Below, piece after piece: positions 33,468 to 42,678 of a DNA stretch of 64,000 bases; the first letter of the stretch is position 1, and each line of letters opens with the position of its first letter. The notes under the pieces were generated by a model that was given only the letters and a program-made list of their open reading frames with translations, did no database searches and was not told the origin of the DNA. Both the position numbers and the translations under genes were made by a program. The DNA is from Auraticoccus cholistanensis (lineage in GTDB: Bacteria > Actinomycetota > Actinomycetes > Propionibacteriales > Propionibacteriaceae): positions 150,706 through 214,705 of the forward strand of contig NZ_WPCU01000005.1 of assembly GCF_009742705.1 (NCBI RefSeq), written 5' to 3'.

Positions 33468-34607
33468 ATGTCCTTGCCTGAGATGGTGCTGCCCGCCTAC
33501 GGGCGCAGCAGCCTGGCCGACCTGCTGCCCGCGGTGGCGCACCGGCTCGGCGCCGAGCTGCCCGACGGCCGGGCCGCCCCGGCCGAGCTCGGCCTGCCCG
33601 AGGGCGAGCGGTGGGTGGTGATGCTGGTCGACGGGCTCGGCTGGGACCTGCTGCGCTCGGTCTCCCGCGAGGTGCCCTACCTGCACGGGCTGCTGAGGCG
33701 GGGCCGCGCCATCACCGCCGGCGTGCCCAGCACCACCGTGACCAGCCTCAGCTCGCTCGGCACCGGTCTGGCGCCCGGCCAGCACGGGATGGCCGGCTAC
33801 AGCTTCCTCGTCCCGCGCACGATGGAGGTGCTCAACGCGCTGGTCTGGGACTCCGCCGTGCCGCCGCGGGAGCTGCAGCCGTGCCCGACCGTCTTCGAGG
33901 GGCTGCGGCCGGGCGTCTCGGTCTCCAGCGTCGCCCCGTCCCGCTTCCGCGGCAGCGGCCTGACCTTCGCCGCGCTCCGCGGCCCGGACTTCTTCGGCCT
34001 GGACGACGAGCGCGACGAGGACCGTCGGATCGAGCTGATCGCGCAGCGGGCGGTGTCGGGGGAGCGGACCCTGGTCTACGGCTACGAGCGCGAGCTGGAC
34101 CACACCGGGCACGTCCACGGCAGCCGGTCCGAGCAGTGGCTGCGCCACCTGATCCGCATCGACGCCATGTGCGCCCGGCTGCGGGCTGCGCTGCCCGACG
34201 ACGTGCGCCTCGTCGTCACCGGCGACCACGGCATGGTCGACGTCGCCTGGGCCGACCAGCTGGTGGTCGAGGACGAGCCCGGGCTGCTGGCCGGGGTGCA
34301 GCAGCTCGCCGGAGAGGGACGGCTGCGCCAGCTCCACGTCGGCCGTGAGCCCGAGGCCGCCGTCGCGGCCCGCTGGCGCGACCGGCTGGGGGAGCAGGCC
34401 TGGGTGCGGACCCGCGACGAGGCGGTGGACGAGGGCTGGTTCGGTCCCTGCGACGACCGCGTCCGGGCCCGCTTCGGTGACGTGCTGGTGGCCATGCGGG
34501 GTCCCGGTGCGGTGATGACCCGCAGCCTGGACCGCGAGCTGAGCCTGGTGGGCATGCACGGCTCGCTCACGCCGGCGGAGATGCTCGTCCCGCTGCTGGT
34601 CGACTGA
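33468..34607 (+). CDS. Alkaline-phosphatase-superfamily nucleotide pyrophosphatase/phosphodiesterase
   Basis: A 379-residue metal-dependent phosphodiesterase of the NPP type. The metal and nucleophile residues can be placed: Asp in MLVDGLGWDLL, the Thr nucleophile in GVPSTTVTSLSSLGTG, the Asp-His pair in ELDHTGHVHG and Asp-His in VTGDHGMVD. It has no signal peptide, so it is cytoplasmic. Its substrate is unknown. An in-frame GTG at 33459 is an alternative start. It sits between DUF5998 and thymidine kinase genes in a compact run. Confidence 0.85.
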   Translation: MSLPEMVLPAYGRSSLADLLPAVAHRLGAELPDGRAAPAELGLPEGERWVVMLVDGLGWDLLRSVSREVPYLHGLLRRGRAITAGVPSTTVTSLSSLGTGLAPGQHGMAGYSFLVPRTMEVLNALVWDSAVPPRELQPCPTVFEGLRPGVSVSSVAPSRFRGSGLTFAALRGPDFFGLDDERDEDRRIELIAQRAVSGERTLVYGYERELDHTGHVHGSRSEQWLRHLIRIDAMCARLRAALPDDVRLVVTGDHGMVDVAWADQLVVEDEPGLLAGVQQLAGEGRLRQLHVGREPEAAVAARWRDRLGEQAWVRTRDEAVDEGWFGPCDDRVRARFGDVLVAMRGPGAVMTRSLDRELSLVGMHGSLTPAEMLVPLLVD

Positions 34608-34619
34608 GGGGGAGCGCGC

Positions 34620-35330
34620 GTGCCGGAGCTGGTCTTCTTCACGGGTCCGATGGACTGCGGCAAGTCCACCCTCGCCCTGCAGATGGACCACACCCACACC
34701 CTGGGCGGGCGCACCGGCGCGCTGTTCACCAGCCACGACCGGGCCGGCGAGGCGCGGATCTCCTCGCGGCTGGGGCTGCAGCGCCCGGCGGTGGAGGTGA
34801 CCGCGGAGCTGGACCTGTGGCGGTGGGTGGTCGAGGAGCTGACCGCCGGCCGGCGGGTCGACTACCTCGTCTGCGACGAGGCGCAGTTCTACACCCGCGA
34901 GCAGGTGGACCAGCTGGCCCGGCTGGTCGACGAGCTGCAGCTGGACGTGTTCGCCTTCGGCATCCTCAGCGACTTCCAGACCCGGCTGTTCCCGGGCTCG
35001 CAGCGGCTGGTCGAGCTGTGCGACCGGATGGAGACCCTGCAGACCCGACCGCTGTGCTGGTGCGGCGCGGTGGCCACCCACAACGCCCGCATCGTCGCCG
35101 GCAGCATGGTCACCGAGGGCTCCCAGGTCGCGGTCGGCGACACCCTGGCCGAGGTGGAGGCCGGGGCCGGTGACCGGGTCGACCCGGCCGAGCCCGGTGC
35201 AGGTGGTCCGGACGACGCGGGAGTCACCTACGAGGTGCTGTGCCGCCGGCACCACCGGGCGAGGATGACCGCGGCCCGCTCGCGCGCCCTGCGCTACCCC
35301 GAACCGCTGCCCTTCGAGGAGGAACGATGA
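34620..35330 (+). CDS. tdk: Thymidine kinase (TK1-like, type II)
   Basis: A 236-residue enzyme that phosphorylates thymidine for salvage. It has Walker A GPMDCGKST at residues 9-17, the Walker-B-like VCDEAQF near 85 and a zinc ribbon with CWCG and CRRHH. The YEVLCRRHH segment near the end is the typical lasso region. It is slightly longer than the family norm because of an acidic insert near residues 175-200 (GAGDRVDPAEPGAGGPDD). GTG start; its stop overlaps the rhodanese ATG (ATGA). Confidence 0.9.
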   Translation: MPELVFFTGPMDCGKSTLALQMDHTHTLGGRTGALFTSHDRAGEARISSRLGLQRPAVEVTAELDLWRWVVEELTAGRRVDYLVCDEAQFYTREQVDQLARLVDELQLDVFAFGILSDFQTRLFPGSQRLVELCDRMETLQTRPLCWCGAVATHNARIVAGSMVTEGSQVAVGDTLAEVEAGAGDRVDPAEPGAGGPDDAGVTYEVLCRRHHRARMTAARSRALRYPEPLPFEEER

Positions 35331-36178
35331 CCGCGCAGACCCGACGCTGGCTGGTGGACGCCGACGAGCTGGCCCGCCTGCTCGCCGGTGACGACCCGCC
35401 GCTGGTGCTGGACGCCCGCTGGAACCTGCTCGGCCCCGACGGACGCGAGGAGTTCGAGGCCGGGCACGTGCCCGGCAGCCGGTGGGTCGACCTCGAGCAC
35501 GAGCTGAGCGGGCACGACGACCGCTCCCGCGGTGGGGCGGGACGCCACCCCCTGCCCACGCCCGAGGTCTTCCAGGCCGCGATGCGACGCGTCGGGCTCG
35601 ACCCGGGCCGTGCGGTGGTGGCCGTCGACGGCGGCGCGCTGCTGCCCGCCGCCCGGCTGTGGTGGCTGCTCCGCGACGCCGGCCACGACCGGGTGCAGGT
35701 CCTCGACGGCGGCTTCGCGGCCTGGCGCGCGGCCGGGCAGCCGGTCGAGACCGGGCCCTCGGCCGCGGTGGCACCCGGCGGCTTCGTGGCCGGACCGCCC
35801 CGGCTGCCGGCGACCGACGCCGCGGGGGTGCAGCAGGCGCTGGCCGAGGGCCGTCCCGTGGTGGACGTCCGCGCGGCCGCGCGCTACCGCGGCGACGAGG
35901 AGCCGGTGGACCCGGTCGGCGGCCACGTGCCCGGGGCGCAGAACCTGCCCTCGGCGCTGCTCTTCGGCCAGGACGGCCGGCTGCTGCCACCGGCTGAGCT
36001 CGCCCGGGTGCTGGGCGACCTGGGCCCGGAGCCGGTGCTGTACTGCGGCTCGGGCGTCACCGCCTCCCAGACCGTGCTGGCGCTGGCCGAGGCCGGGCGC
36101 GAGGACGGCGTGCTCTACGCCGGCTCGTGGAGCGACTGGGTCAGCGACCCCGGCCGCCCGGTGCAGACCGGCGGCTGA
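35327..36178 (+). CDS. Two-domain rhodanese (thiosulfate/3-mercaptopyruvate sulfurtransferase)
   Basis: A 283-residue protein with two rhodanese domains. The first lacks an active Cys. The second carries the persulfide Cys in YCGSGVTAS near residue 240. It also has the domain 1 signatures GHVPGSRWVDL and VLDGGFAAW and domain 2 GHVPGAQNLPS. The CGSGVTA loop is more like 3-mercaptopyruvate sulfurtransferases than classical rhodanese (CRKGVTA). It is coupled to tdk by a 4-bp overlap and convergent with sepH. Confidence 0.88.
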   Translation: MTAQTRRWLVDADELARLLAGDDPPLVLDARWNLLGPDGREEFEAGHVPGSRWVDLEHELSGHDDRSRGGAGRHPLPTPEVFQAAMRRVGLDPGRAVVAVDGGALLPAARLWWLLRDAGHDRVQVLDGGFAAWRAAGQPVETGPSAAVAPGGFVAGPPRLPATDAAGVQQALAEGRPVVDVRAAARYRGDEEPVDPVGGHVPGAQNLPSALLFGQDGRLLPPAELARVLGDLGPEPVLYCGSGVTASQTVLALAEAGREDGVLYAGSWSDWVSDPGRPVQTGG

Positions 36179-36194
36179 GGCCGCCCGTCCGCCC

Positions 36195-37652
36195 TCAGCT
36201 GCGGGGCGCCCCGAACATGATCTCGTCCCAGCTGGGGACGCTGGCGCGCTTGCGTCGTCCGCTCCTGCGGGCCGGGGCGGGCTGCTCGGTCGCCGGGGTG
36301 TCGGAGTCGTCCAGCAGGGACGGCTGCTCGAGGTCGCCGGACGCGGTCTGCGGCTCCGGCTCGTCGGCGGTCTCGTCCCCGGCCGCGGCGACCGGCGCCG
36401 GCTCCTCCCGGACCGGGTCGACCGGTTCCGGCTCGGGCTGGTCGGCGTCCGGCTGCACCGGCGGCTGCTGCGCCGGGTCCGCCGGCGCAGCGGTGACGCC
36501 CCCCTCAGCGGCGCCCGCCTCACCGGTCCCGGCGTCGCCCGAGGGAGTCTGCGGCTGCTCGTCGGCGTCCTTGTCGCGGCGGCGGCGACGACGTCGCCGC
36601 TCGGCCCGCGAGGTCGGTGCCTCCTCCGCCGAGTCCGGACCGGGCACGGGGTCGGAGAGACCGGCGTAGATGTTGACCGAGTCCTCCTGCAGCCCGCCGA
36701 GCATCTCGTACAGCACGTCGAGGTCGGACTGGTCGCTCGGGATGATGTCGTAGGGGTCGTCCAGCGGGGCGCCGGCCGGCTCCTCCACGGCCGGCCGCGG
36801 CGGCGAGGGCGGGGTGGATGAGCGGGGTGCCGGCGCGGGCACGGGGCGGTGCGCGGGGTCGAGGCGGGGCAGCCGTCCGGAGTCGTGGCGGGGGGCGCCG
36901 GGACGCCACACCGGCCCCGAGTCCTCCCGGTCGTCCTCGGGCTCGGTCAGGAAGCCGGGGTCGGCCAGCGGGCGTCCCTGCGAGAGCGCGCGGACCAGCG
37001 CCAGCTCGTCCTCGAGGTCCTCGGTGGGCTCGCTGTCCGGGTCGCCGGTGCGGGCACCGGGCCGCGAGGGCTGGCTCAGCTCGCCCAGCATCCAGCGGGC
37101 GTCGTCATCCTCCGCCGCGCTGGAGCGGGCCCGCTGGTCGAAGCGGAAGGTGGCCCGCCGCTCCGGCGAGCCGTCGCCGCCGGGGAGCGTGGCCCGCAGC
37201 CACCACTGCCGGTCCTCCGTGCGCCAGGCGTCCCAGACGAGGGCGTCGGCGCGCTGACCGACGGCCCCGAGCTGCTCGCCGACGACGTCGCGGAGGGTCC
37301 GCCCGGCCTGCGCCTCGCCACGGCGCCGGACCGGGGAGGCCAGGGCGAGCGAGGTGATGTGGTTGCGCTCGGCGAGGACGGGCGCGGCGAAGGCCTGGAT
37401 GCGCTCCAGCGGCACCCCCGCCTCCTCGGCCACCTGCTCCGGCGAGGCACCACCGCGGATCCGGTCCTGGATCTCTCGTGGTCTCAGTTCGCTCTCCATC
37501 TGCATCTCCACCTGCGCCAGCCCGGGTCGGTCGCGCCGCAGCGCCGCCGCGAGACGCTCGTCGTTGGCGACGGCGACCTCTTCACCGGAGTCGGTGACGA
37601 CGATCAGCGCCGAGCCGTCGGGGCTCAACCCCGTGGGCCGCGCGGTGCGCAT
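36195..37652 (-). CDS. sepH: Septation protein SepH
   Basis: A 485-residue cell-division regulator that binds FtsZ and promotes its assembly in actinobacteria. The N-terminal 170 residues (DUF3071) include ELRPREIQDRIRGGASPEQV, a helix-turn-helix-like segment. A long acidic, Pro/Ala-rich and probably disordered middle follows. The C-terminal conserved peptide RASVPSWDEIMFG is the family hallmark. The ATG at 37652 matches the family N-terminus; an in-frame GTG at 37670 is possible. It is longer than most members because of the linker. Confidence 0.9.
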   Translation of the reverse strand: MRTARPTGLSPDGSALIVVTDSGEEVAVANDERLAAALRRDRPGLAQVEMQMESELRPREIQDRIRGGASPEQVAEEAGVPLERIQAFAAPVLAERNHITSLALASPVRRRGEAQAGRTLRDVVGEQLGAVGQRADALVWDAWRTEDRQWWLRATLPGGDGSPERRATFRFDQRARSSAAEDDDARWMLGELSQPSRPGARTGDPDSEPTEDLEDELALVRALSQGRPLADPGFLTEPEDDREDSGPVWRPGAPRHDSGRLPRLDPAHRPVPAPAPRSSTPPSPPRPAVEEPAGAPLDDPYDIIPSDQSDLDVLYEMLGGLQEDSVNIYAGLSDPVPGPDSAEEAPTSRAERRRRRRRRDKDADEQPQTPSGDAGTGEAGAAEGGVTAAPADPAQQPPVQPDADQPEPEPVDPVREEPAPVAAAGDETADEPEPQTASGDLEQPSLLDDSDTPATEQPAPARRSGRRKRASVPSWDEIMFGAPRS

Positions 37653-37823
37653 TCGATCGGTCGCCTCCACTGTCGGATAGTCCCCCCAACCTACCCCGGC
37701 GGCGCCCGCCGGGCCGGGAGCCGCCTCGCGGACAGTGCGCGTCGTGGGAAGGACGCTGCGGTGGCTCGTCGCACCGACGCTCCGTCGCGGGCCGGTGCGG
37801 AGGCGTCTGGCAGGATGCGGGGC

Positions 37824-38948
37824 ATGTCCTCCTCGTCCCCCGGGCACGGGCTCGCGCCCTACGACGCCCTGCTGCTGGTCTCCTTCGGCGGGCCCGAGGC
37901 ACCGGAGGAGGTGATGCCCTTCCTGCGCCAGGTCACCGGTGGACGCGGCATCCCCGAGGAGCGGCTGACTGAGGTGGCCGGGCACTACCTCGCCTTCGGC
38001 GGGCGCAGCCCGATCAACGACCAGTGCCGGGACCTGCTGGCGGCGCTGCGCGCCGAGCTGGCCGGCCGCGGGCTCGAGCTGCCGCTGTACTGGGGCAACC
38101 GCAACACCGCACCCTGGCTCGGCGAGACCATGGCCGAGATCGCCCGGGACGGCCACCGGCGCGTGCTGGCCATCACCACCAGCGCCTACCCCTCCTACTC
38201 CTCCTGCCGGCAGTACCGGGAGAACCTGTGGGACGCCTGGTCCCCGGTGGCCGCCGCCGGCACCGAGCTGCAGGTGGACCGCGTCCGCAACTACGCCCAG
38301 CACCCCGGTTTCGTCGACGCCAACCTGGCCGCCGTCCGGGAGGCGGTGGAGCGCCTCTCCGACGAGGTCCCGCACCTGCTGTTCGTCACCCACTCGCTCC
38401 CTACCGCGATGGCCGAGACCGCCGGCCCGCCGCCCCGCAGCGAGACGGGCTCCTACGTCGACTGGCACCAGTCGGTGGCCCAGGAGATCACCTGGCAGCT
38501 GCGCCAGGAGACGGGGGTGGCGCACCCGTTCGACCTCGTCTACTGCTCCCGCTCCGGCCCGCCGAGCCAGCCCTGGCTCGAGCCCGACATCAACGACCGG
38601 ATGGCCGAGCTGGCCGCGGCCGGCGTCCGCAGCGTGGTGGTGGCGCCCATCGGCTTCGTCTCCGACCACATGGAGGTCGTCTTCGACCTCGACACCGAGG
38701 CCCGCGAGACCGCCGAGGAGCTGGGGCTCAGGATGGAGCGCGCCGCCACCGCCGGCACGCACCCGGCCTTCGTCTCGGGGCTGGTCGACCTCGCCCTGGA
38801 GCGGGCCGCGGTGGCCCGTGGCGAACCGGCGGCGCCCAGCGTGATCGAGGGCGGCAGCCCCGGCCTGGTCGTCTGCCCGGTGGGCTGCTGCCCGAACCTG
38901 CGCGAGCCGGGACGTCCGGCCCTGTGCGGGGCCGTCGCACCGGGCTGA
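37824..38948 (+). CDS. cpfC: Ferrochelatase (coproporphyrin III type, with Cys cluster)
   Basis: A 374-residue enzyme inserting iron into (copro)porphyrin, the late step of heme synthesis. It has the N-terminal LLVSFGGPE, WGNRNTAPW, TSAYPSYSSCRQY with a metal-site region, FVTHSLP (conserved His) and GFVSDHMEVVFDLD (conserved Glu/Asp). A C-terminal Cys set, CPVGCC...CG, plus SSC in the core probably binds a [2Fe-2S] cluster, as known for actinobacterial members. The ATG at 37824 sits 7 nt behind CAGGAT; the ATG at 37815 overlaps that box. Confidence 0.9.
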   Translation: MSSSSPGHGLAPYDALLLVSFGGPEAPEEVMPFLRQVTGGRGIPEERLTEVAGHYLAFGGRSPINDQCRDLLAALRAELAGRGLELPLYWGNRNTAPWLGETMAEIARDGHRRVLAITTSAYPSYSSCRQYRENLWDAWSPVAAAGTELQVDRVRNYAQHPGFVDANLAAVREAVERLSDEVPHLLFVTHSLPTAMAETAGPPPRSETGSYVDWHQSVAQEITWQLRQETGVAHPFDLVYCSRSGPPSQPWLEPDINDRMAELAAAGVRSVVVAPIGFVSDHMEVVFDLDTEARETAEELGLRMERAATAGTHPAFVSGLVDLALERAAVARGEPAAPSVIEGGSPGLVVCPVGCCPNLREPGRPALCGAVAPG

Positions 38949-39153
38949 GCGGCCGCCGCCGGAGGTCCCCGGAGGCGCCGGACGGGCGTCCCCGGGAGGC
39001 CGGAGGAGCCTGCGCCGAACCCTGCGGGGCCGGCGCGTCTGGGGGTGCCCGGAAACGGGAACAACAAGTGGGCCCGGCTGGTTCGGGTGCTGTGATATGC
39101 ATGCGCTCGTGCTCCTGCGTCTCGGGGGCACGTTCACGATTCAGGAAGGAACC

Positions 39154-39453
39154 ATGGCGACCGACTACGACGCCCCTCGCAAGTCCGAAGAGGAGCTGAG
39201 CGAGGACAGCATCGAGGCGCTGAAGACCCGCCGGAACGACAAGAACTCGGGGAAGGTCGACGAGGACGAGGTCGAGGCGGCGGAGTCGTTCGAGCTCCCC
39301 GGGGCCGACCTCTCCCACGAGGAGCTCACCGTCCGGGTGCTCCCCAAGCAGTCCGACGAGTTCACCTGCGCCGGCTGCTTCCTCGTCCGTCACCGCAGCC
39401 AGATCGTCGAGCGGCGCGGGAACGACGAGTACTGCATGGACTGCGCCGGCTGA
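39154..39453 (+). CDS. DUF4193-family zinc-ribbon-like protein
   Basis: A 99-residue conserved actinobacterial protein. The charged N-terminal half is followed by TCAGCFLVRH and CMDCAG, two CxxC pairs that would bind zinc. Function is unknown; it is often among highly conserved actinobacterial small genes. The ATG at 39154 has GGAAGGA upstream. Preceding sequence (38949-39153) holds no gene that I can support. Confidence 0.88.
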   Translation: MATDYDAPRKSEEELSEDSIEALKTRRNDKNSGKVDEDEVEAAESFELPGADLSHEELTVRVLPKQSDEFTCAGCFLVRHRSQIVERRGNDEYCMDCAG

Positions 39454-39485
39454 CCCAGCGGCACCAGCCCACCACACCACGACCA

Positions 39486-39517
39486 CACGGGTGCGGACCG
39501 ACCGGTCCGCACCCGTG
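39486..39517 (+). terminator. Terminator hairpin after the DUF4193 gene
   Basis: A perfect 14-bp stem (arms begin CACGGGTGCGGACC) with a GACC loop, 33 bp after the stop. Confidence 0.75.
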
Positions 39518-39559
39518 CTGCGTCCCGGCTCCGGACGGGCCTCGACCCGGGGAGCGGGC

Positions 39560-39565
39560 TAGGTT
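39560..39565 (+). promoter_or_regulatory. -10 box of leaderless DUF3093 promoter
   Basis: TAGGTT ends 6 nt before the GTG at 39572; no Shine-Dalgarno is present. It probably drives DUF3093-dut-DUF3710. Confidence 0.6.
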
Positions 39566-39571
39566 GGGCGG

Positions 39572-40036
39572 GTGATCCACCGCGAACGACTGACCGTGCC
39601 CTGGCTGTGGGTGCTGCTGGCCGCCGGCGTGGTGGCCTCGCTGGTCCTCACCTGCCTCGTCGTCACCCCGGGCTGGGTGACCGTGGTGGTGACGGTGCTC
39701 TCCACCTCGGTCACCGCGGTGCTGCTGTGGCAGCACTCGGCCCCCGTGGTGGCCGACGAGCACGGGCTGCGGGCCGGGCGGGCCCGGGTGGAGTGGGACT
39801 GGGTGGCCTCGGCGCGGGTGCTGACGGCCGAGGAGGTGCAGGACCGGCTCCGCGGCCGCGCCGACGTCGGCTGCTGGCGGCTGCAGCGGCCCTACCTCGA
39901 CCGCCTGGTGCGGGTCGAGCTGTCCGACCCGGCCGACCCCCACCCGGCCTGGCTGGTGGCCACCCGGCGCCCCGAGGCGCTGGTCGAGACCATCCGGCAC
40001 CACCTCTCCACCACCCGAGCAGGAGCTCCCGCGTGA
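39572..40036 (+). CDS. DUF3093-family membrane protein
   Basis: A 154-residue protein with two N-terminal membrane helices (about residues 10-30 and 35-52) and a cytoplasmic domain with [11 protein letters not shown] and [11 protein letters not shown], hallmarks of DUF3093. Function is unknown. Its neighbour dut is a conserved association in actinobacteria. GTG start; its stop overlaps the dut GTG (GTGA). Confidence 0.85.
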   Translation: MIHRERLTVPWLWVLLAAGVVASLVLTCLVVTPGWVTVVVTVLSTSVTAVLLWQHSAPVVADEHGLRAGRARVEWDWVASARVLTAEEVQDRLRGRADVGCWRLQRPYLDRLVRVELSDPADPHPAWLVATRRPEALVETIRHHLSTTRAGAPA

Positions 40037-40581
40037 CCTCGCCGACCCCGCCCGTCCCGCCCCGCGACGTCGAGGAGCAGCCGGAGCAGCCGCTGGTGCC
40101 GGTGCGCCGGCTGGACCCCGGGCTGCCGCTGCCCGGCTACGCCCACGAGGGCGACGCCGGAGCCGACCTGTTCACCGCCGTCGACGTCCGCCTGGAGCCG
40201 GGGGAGCGGCGGCTGGTGCCCACCGGCATCGCCGTGCAGATCCCGCCCGGCTGGGTCGGCCTGGTGCACCCGCGCTCCGGGCTGGCCGCACGCTCCGGGC
40301 TGACCGTGGTCAACGCCCCGGGGACGGTCGACTCCGGCTACCGCGGCGAGGTCCAGGTGTGCCTGCTCAACACCGACCGGGAGCACCCGGTCGAGCTGCA
40401 CCGGGGCGACCGGATCGCCCAGCTGGTGCTGCAGCGGGTCGGGCAGGCCCGGTTCGTCGAGGTCGAGGAGCTGGCGTCCTCGGCCCGGGCCACCGGCGGG
40501 CACGGGTCCAGCGGTGGCGTCCGTGCGTGGCAGACTTCGCAGGCGGAGCCGTCCGAGCACCCCCAGGAGAGCACACGATGA
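40033..40581 (+). CDS. dut: dUTP diphosphatase
   Basis: A 182-residue trimeric dUTPase that removes dUTP and supplies dUMP for dTMP synthesis. All five motifs are present: [25 protein letters not shown] with the catalytic region, [22 protein letters not shown] and the C-terminal [10 protein letters not shown] that closes over the substrate. The N-terminal 25 and C-terminal 20 residues are extra to the core. It overlaps its neighbours on both sides by 4 bp. Confidence 0.93.
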   Translation: MTSPTPPVPPRDVEEQPEQPLVPVRRLDPGLPLPGYAHEGDAGADLFTAVDVRLEPGERRLVPTGIAVQIPPGWVGLVHPRSGLAARSGLTVVNAPGTVDSGYRGEVQVCLLNTDREHPVELHRGDRIAQLVLQRVGQARFVEVEELASSARATGGHGSSGGVRAWQTSQAEPSEHPQESTR

Positions 40582-41348
40582 TCTTCAGCCGTCGCCGCAA
40601 GGCCGCCGACGACGAGACCCCCGAGGTACCGGCCGAGCCGGCCGCCGAGGCGGAGGTCCCCGCCGAGCCGGCCCCCGCCGAGGACGGCGGCGAGGAGACC
40701 GGCGAGGGCGGCGAGCGGGACTGGGCGGCCTTCGACCGCTCCCGCGACTGGCGCGCCGACGGCCCCTTCGACATCTCCGAGGTCGACCTGGACGCCGACG
40801 ACGTCCAGCGGATCGACCTCGGCTCGCTGGTCATCACCCCTCGCGAGGGGATGGAGCTGCGCCTCCAGGTGGCCCAGGACACCGGCGCGGTGGTGTCGGC
40901 GATGGTGCTGATCGGCCAGTCCGCGCTCGAGCTGGCCGTCTTCGCCGCACCCCGCAGCGGCGGGCTGTGGGCCGAGATCCGCGAGGAGGTGGTGGCCGCC
41001 ACCCGCGCCCAGAAGGGCACGGTGACGCTGGTCGAGGGCCCCTACGGCACCGAGCTCCGCCGGCTGGTGCCGGTCACCGGGCCGGAGGGCCAGCAGGGCT
41101 ACCAGCCCTCGCGCACCTGGGCGGCCGAGGGCCCGCGGTGGCTGCTGCGAGGGGTGCTGTACGGGCAGGCGGCGCTGGCGCAGGGGCTGGCCTCGCCGGC
41201 CGACGAGCTGCACGACGTGTTCGCCTCCACCGTGGTGCGCCGGGGCGACACCGCCATGGCCGCCGGTGAGGTGATCCCGATGACCGTCCCCGACGACGTG
41301 GCGATCCGTCCCGCACCGGGCTCGCAGCCGCCGGCCGCCCGCGGCTGA
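40578..41348 (+). CDS. DUF3710-family protein
   Basis: A 256-residue conserved actinobacterial protein of unknown function. An acidic, low-complexity N-terminus (residues 10-50, rich in Ala, Glu and Pro) precedes a conserved core ([44 protein letters not shown]). The order dut-DUF3710-OB-fold is usual in actinobacteria. Its ATG overlaps the dut stop (ATGA). Confidence 0.88.
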   Translation: MIFSRRRKAADDETPEVPAEPAAEAEVPAEPAPAEDGGEETGEGGERDWAAFDRSRDWRADGPFDISEVDLDADDVQRIDLGSLVITPREGMELRLQVAQDTGAVVSAMVLIGQSALELAVFAAPRSGGLWAEIREEVVAATRAQKGTVTLVEGPYGTELRRLVPVTGPEGQQGYQPSRTWAAEGPRWLLRGVLYGQAALAQGLASPADELHDVFASTVVRRGDTAMAAGEVIPMTVPDDVAIRPAPGSQPPAARG

Positions 41349-41504
41349 GGCGGCCGCCGGCCCCCCGACGGCGCCCGCCCGCCCGCCGGGGCGACGACAC
41401 CGTCCAGCAGCACGTGCAACGGCTTCGCCACCGGCCCCGGGCGAGGCACAATGGGGTGCGGACCCGGGACTCCTCCCGGGCCCGGACCGATGTGGAGCGA
41501 AGCG

Positions 41505-41900
41505 ATGGATCAGCAGGTCGGGGAGCGTTCCCGACGTGGCGCGTTCAGCCGGGCACTGGCCCGGCTGGTGTCCTCCAACGAGGAGCTGGAGTCCGAGCAG
41601 CTCCAGCGTGAGGTGCGCCAGTGCGGGGCGACCCCGCTGGCGGAGTGCGCCGACCGCAGCCGGGTCACGGCCAGCGGCACGGTCACCTGCATCACCATGC
41701 AGCCCCGTGGCACCACCCGGTGGCTCCAGGTCGACCTCAAGGACGGCTCGGGCACGCTGACCCTGGTGTGGATGGGCCGGCGCTCGATCCCCGGGATCGA
41801 GCCCGGGGTGCGGCTCAAGGTCGAGGGCCGGATCACCACCGTCGAGGGCCAGCGGGTGATGTTCAACCCGCGCTACGAGCTGCTCAGCGTCGCCCGCTGA
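41505..41900 (+). CDS. OB-fold nucleic-acid-binding-domain protein
   Basis: A 131-residue protein whose second half is a single OB-fold (SGTVTCITMQPRG, WLQVDLKDGSGTLTLVWMG, VEGRITTVEGQRVMFNPRYEL), similar to the RecG-wedge/tRNA-anticodon type. The N-terminal 40 residues are helical. Function is unknown. In many actinobacteria a DUF3159 membrane protein gene follows; here the next genes are the TrkA pair on the other strand, and DUF3159 is absent. The 156-bp gap before it contains GC-rich inverted repeats but no gene. Confidence 0.8.
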   Translation: MDQQVGERSRRGAFSRALARLVSSNEELESEQLQREVRQCGATPLAECADRSRVTASGTVTCITMQPRGTTRWLQVDLKDGSGTLTLVWMGRRSIPGIEPGVRLKVEGRITTVEGQRVMFNPRYELLSVAR

Positions 41901-41930
41901 CGCCCCCGCGGGGTCGTCCCCGCGTCCCGC

Positions 41931-42629
41931 TCAGAGCCCGACGGTGTTGTCGATCACCGAGGGACGGACGTGGTGCGGCGTCAGCAGCTCGGCCAGCTCC
42001 CGCTCGTGCTCGGGGTCGGTGACGAAGAGCAGCTCGTCGCCGCCCTCCAGGGCCGCGTCGCGCTGCGGCGCCTGCGCCCGGCCGTCGCGGATGATCGCCA
42101 CCAGCACCACCTGGCGCGGGAAGGCGATCGTCCCGATCCGCTGACCGACGGCGGGGGAGTCGTCGGGCAGGGTCATCTCGACCAGGTTGCTGTTGCCCTT
42201 GCGGAACTGGAACAGCCGGACCAGGTCGCCCACGGTGACGGCCTCCTCGACCAGCGCCGACATCAGCCGCGGCGTCGACACGGCGACGTCGACCCCCCAC
42301 ACGTCGTCGAACATCCACTCGTTGCGGGGGTGGTTGACCCGCCCGACCGTGCGGGGCACCCCGAACTCGGTCTTGGCCAGCAGCGAGTGGACCAGGTTGA
42401 CCTTGTCGTCCCCGGTGGCGGCGATGGCCACGTCGCAGGAGTCCAGCCCCGCCTCCTCCAGCGAGGACAGCTCGCAGGCGTCGGCCAGCAGCCACTCGGC
42501 CTCGGCCACGGACTCGGTCTTGATCGCGCGGGGGTCCTTGTCGATCAGCAGCACCTGGTGGCCGTTGGCCAGCAGCTCGGTGGCGATCGAGCGGCCCACG
42601 TTGCCGGCGCCGGCGATGGCTACCCGCAT
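41931..42629 (-). CDS. TrkA-family potassium uptake regulator, second of pair
   Basis: A 232-residue cytoplasmic subunit of a Trk/Ktr-type K+ system (called CeoC in mycobacteria). The N-terminal RCK domain has the NAD-binding GAGNVGRSIA, IDKDPRAI and ATGDDKVNLV; residues 145-222 form a TrkA-C domain ending in GGDELLFV. It follows its paralogue by 49 bp and has a good Shine-Dalgarno (GGAAGGGGAA). Confidence 0.88.
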   Translation of the reverse strand: MRVAIAGAGNVGRSIATELLANGHQVLLIDKDPRAIKTESVAEAEWLLADACELSSLEEAGLDSCDVAIAATGDDKVNLVHSLLAKTEFGVPRTVGRVNHPRNEWMFDDVWGVDVAVSTPRLMSALVEEAVTVGDLVRLFQFRKGNSNLVEMTLPDDSPAVGQRIGTIAFPRQVVLVAIIRDGRAQAPQRDAALEGGDELLFVTDPEHERELAELLTPHHVRPSVIDNTVGL

Positions 42630-42678
42630 GGTCGGTTCCCCTTCCGGGAGGTGGTGGCAGGTGGGATGTCGGGCACGG

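Noticed and set aside
36195-39137. Very long sepH frame of 980 codons
   Set aside because: The part beyond 37652 lies over the ferrochelatase gene on the other strand; the family N-terminus starts at the ATG at 37652.
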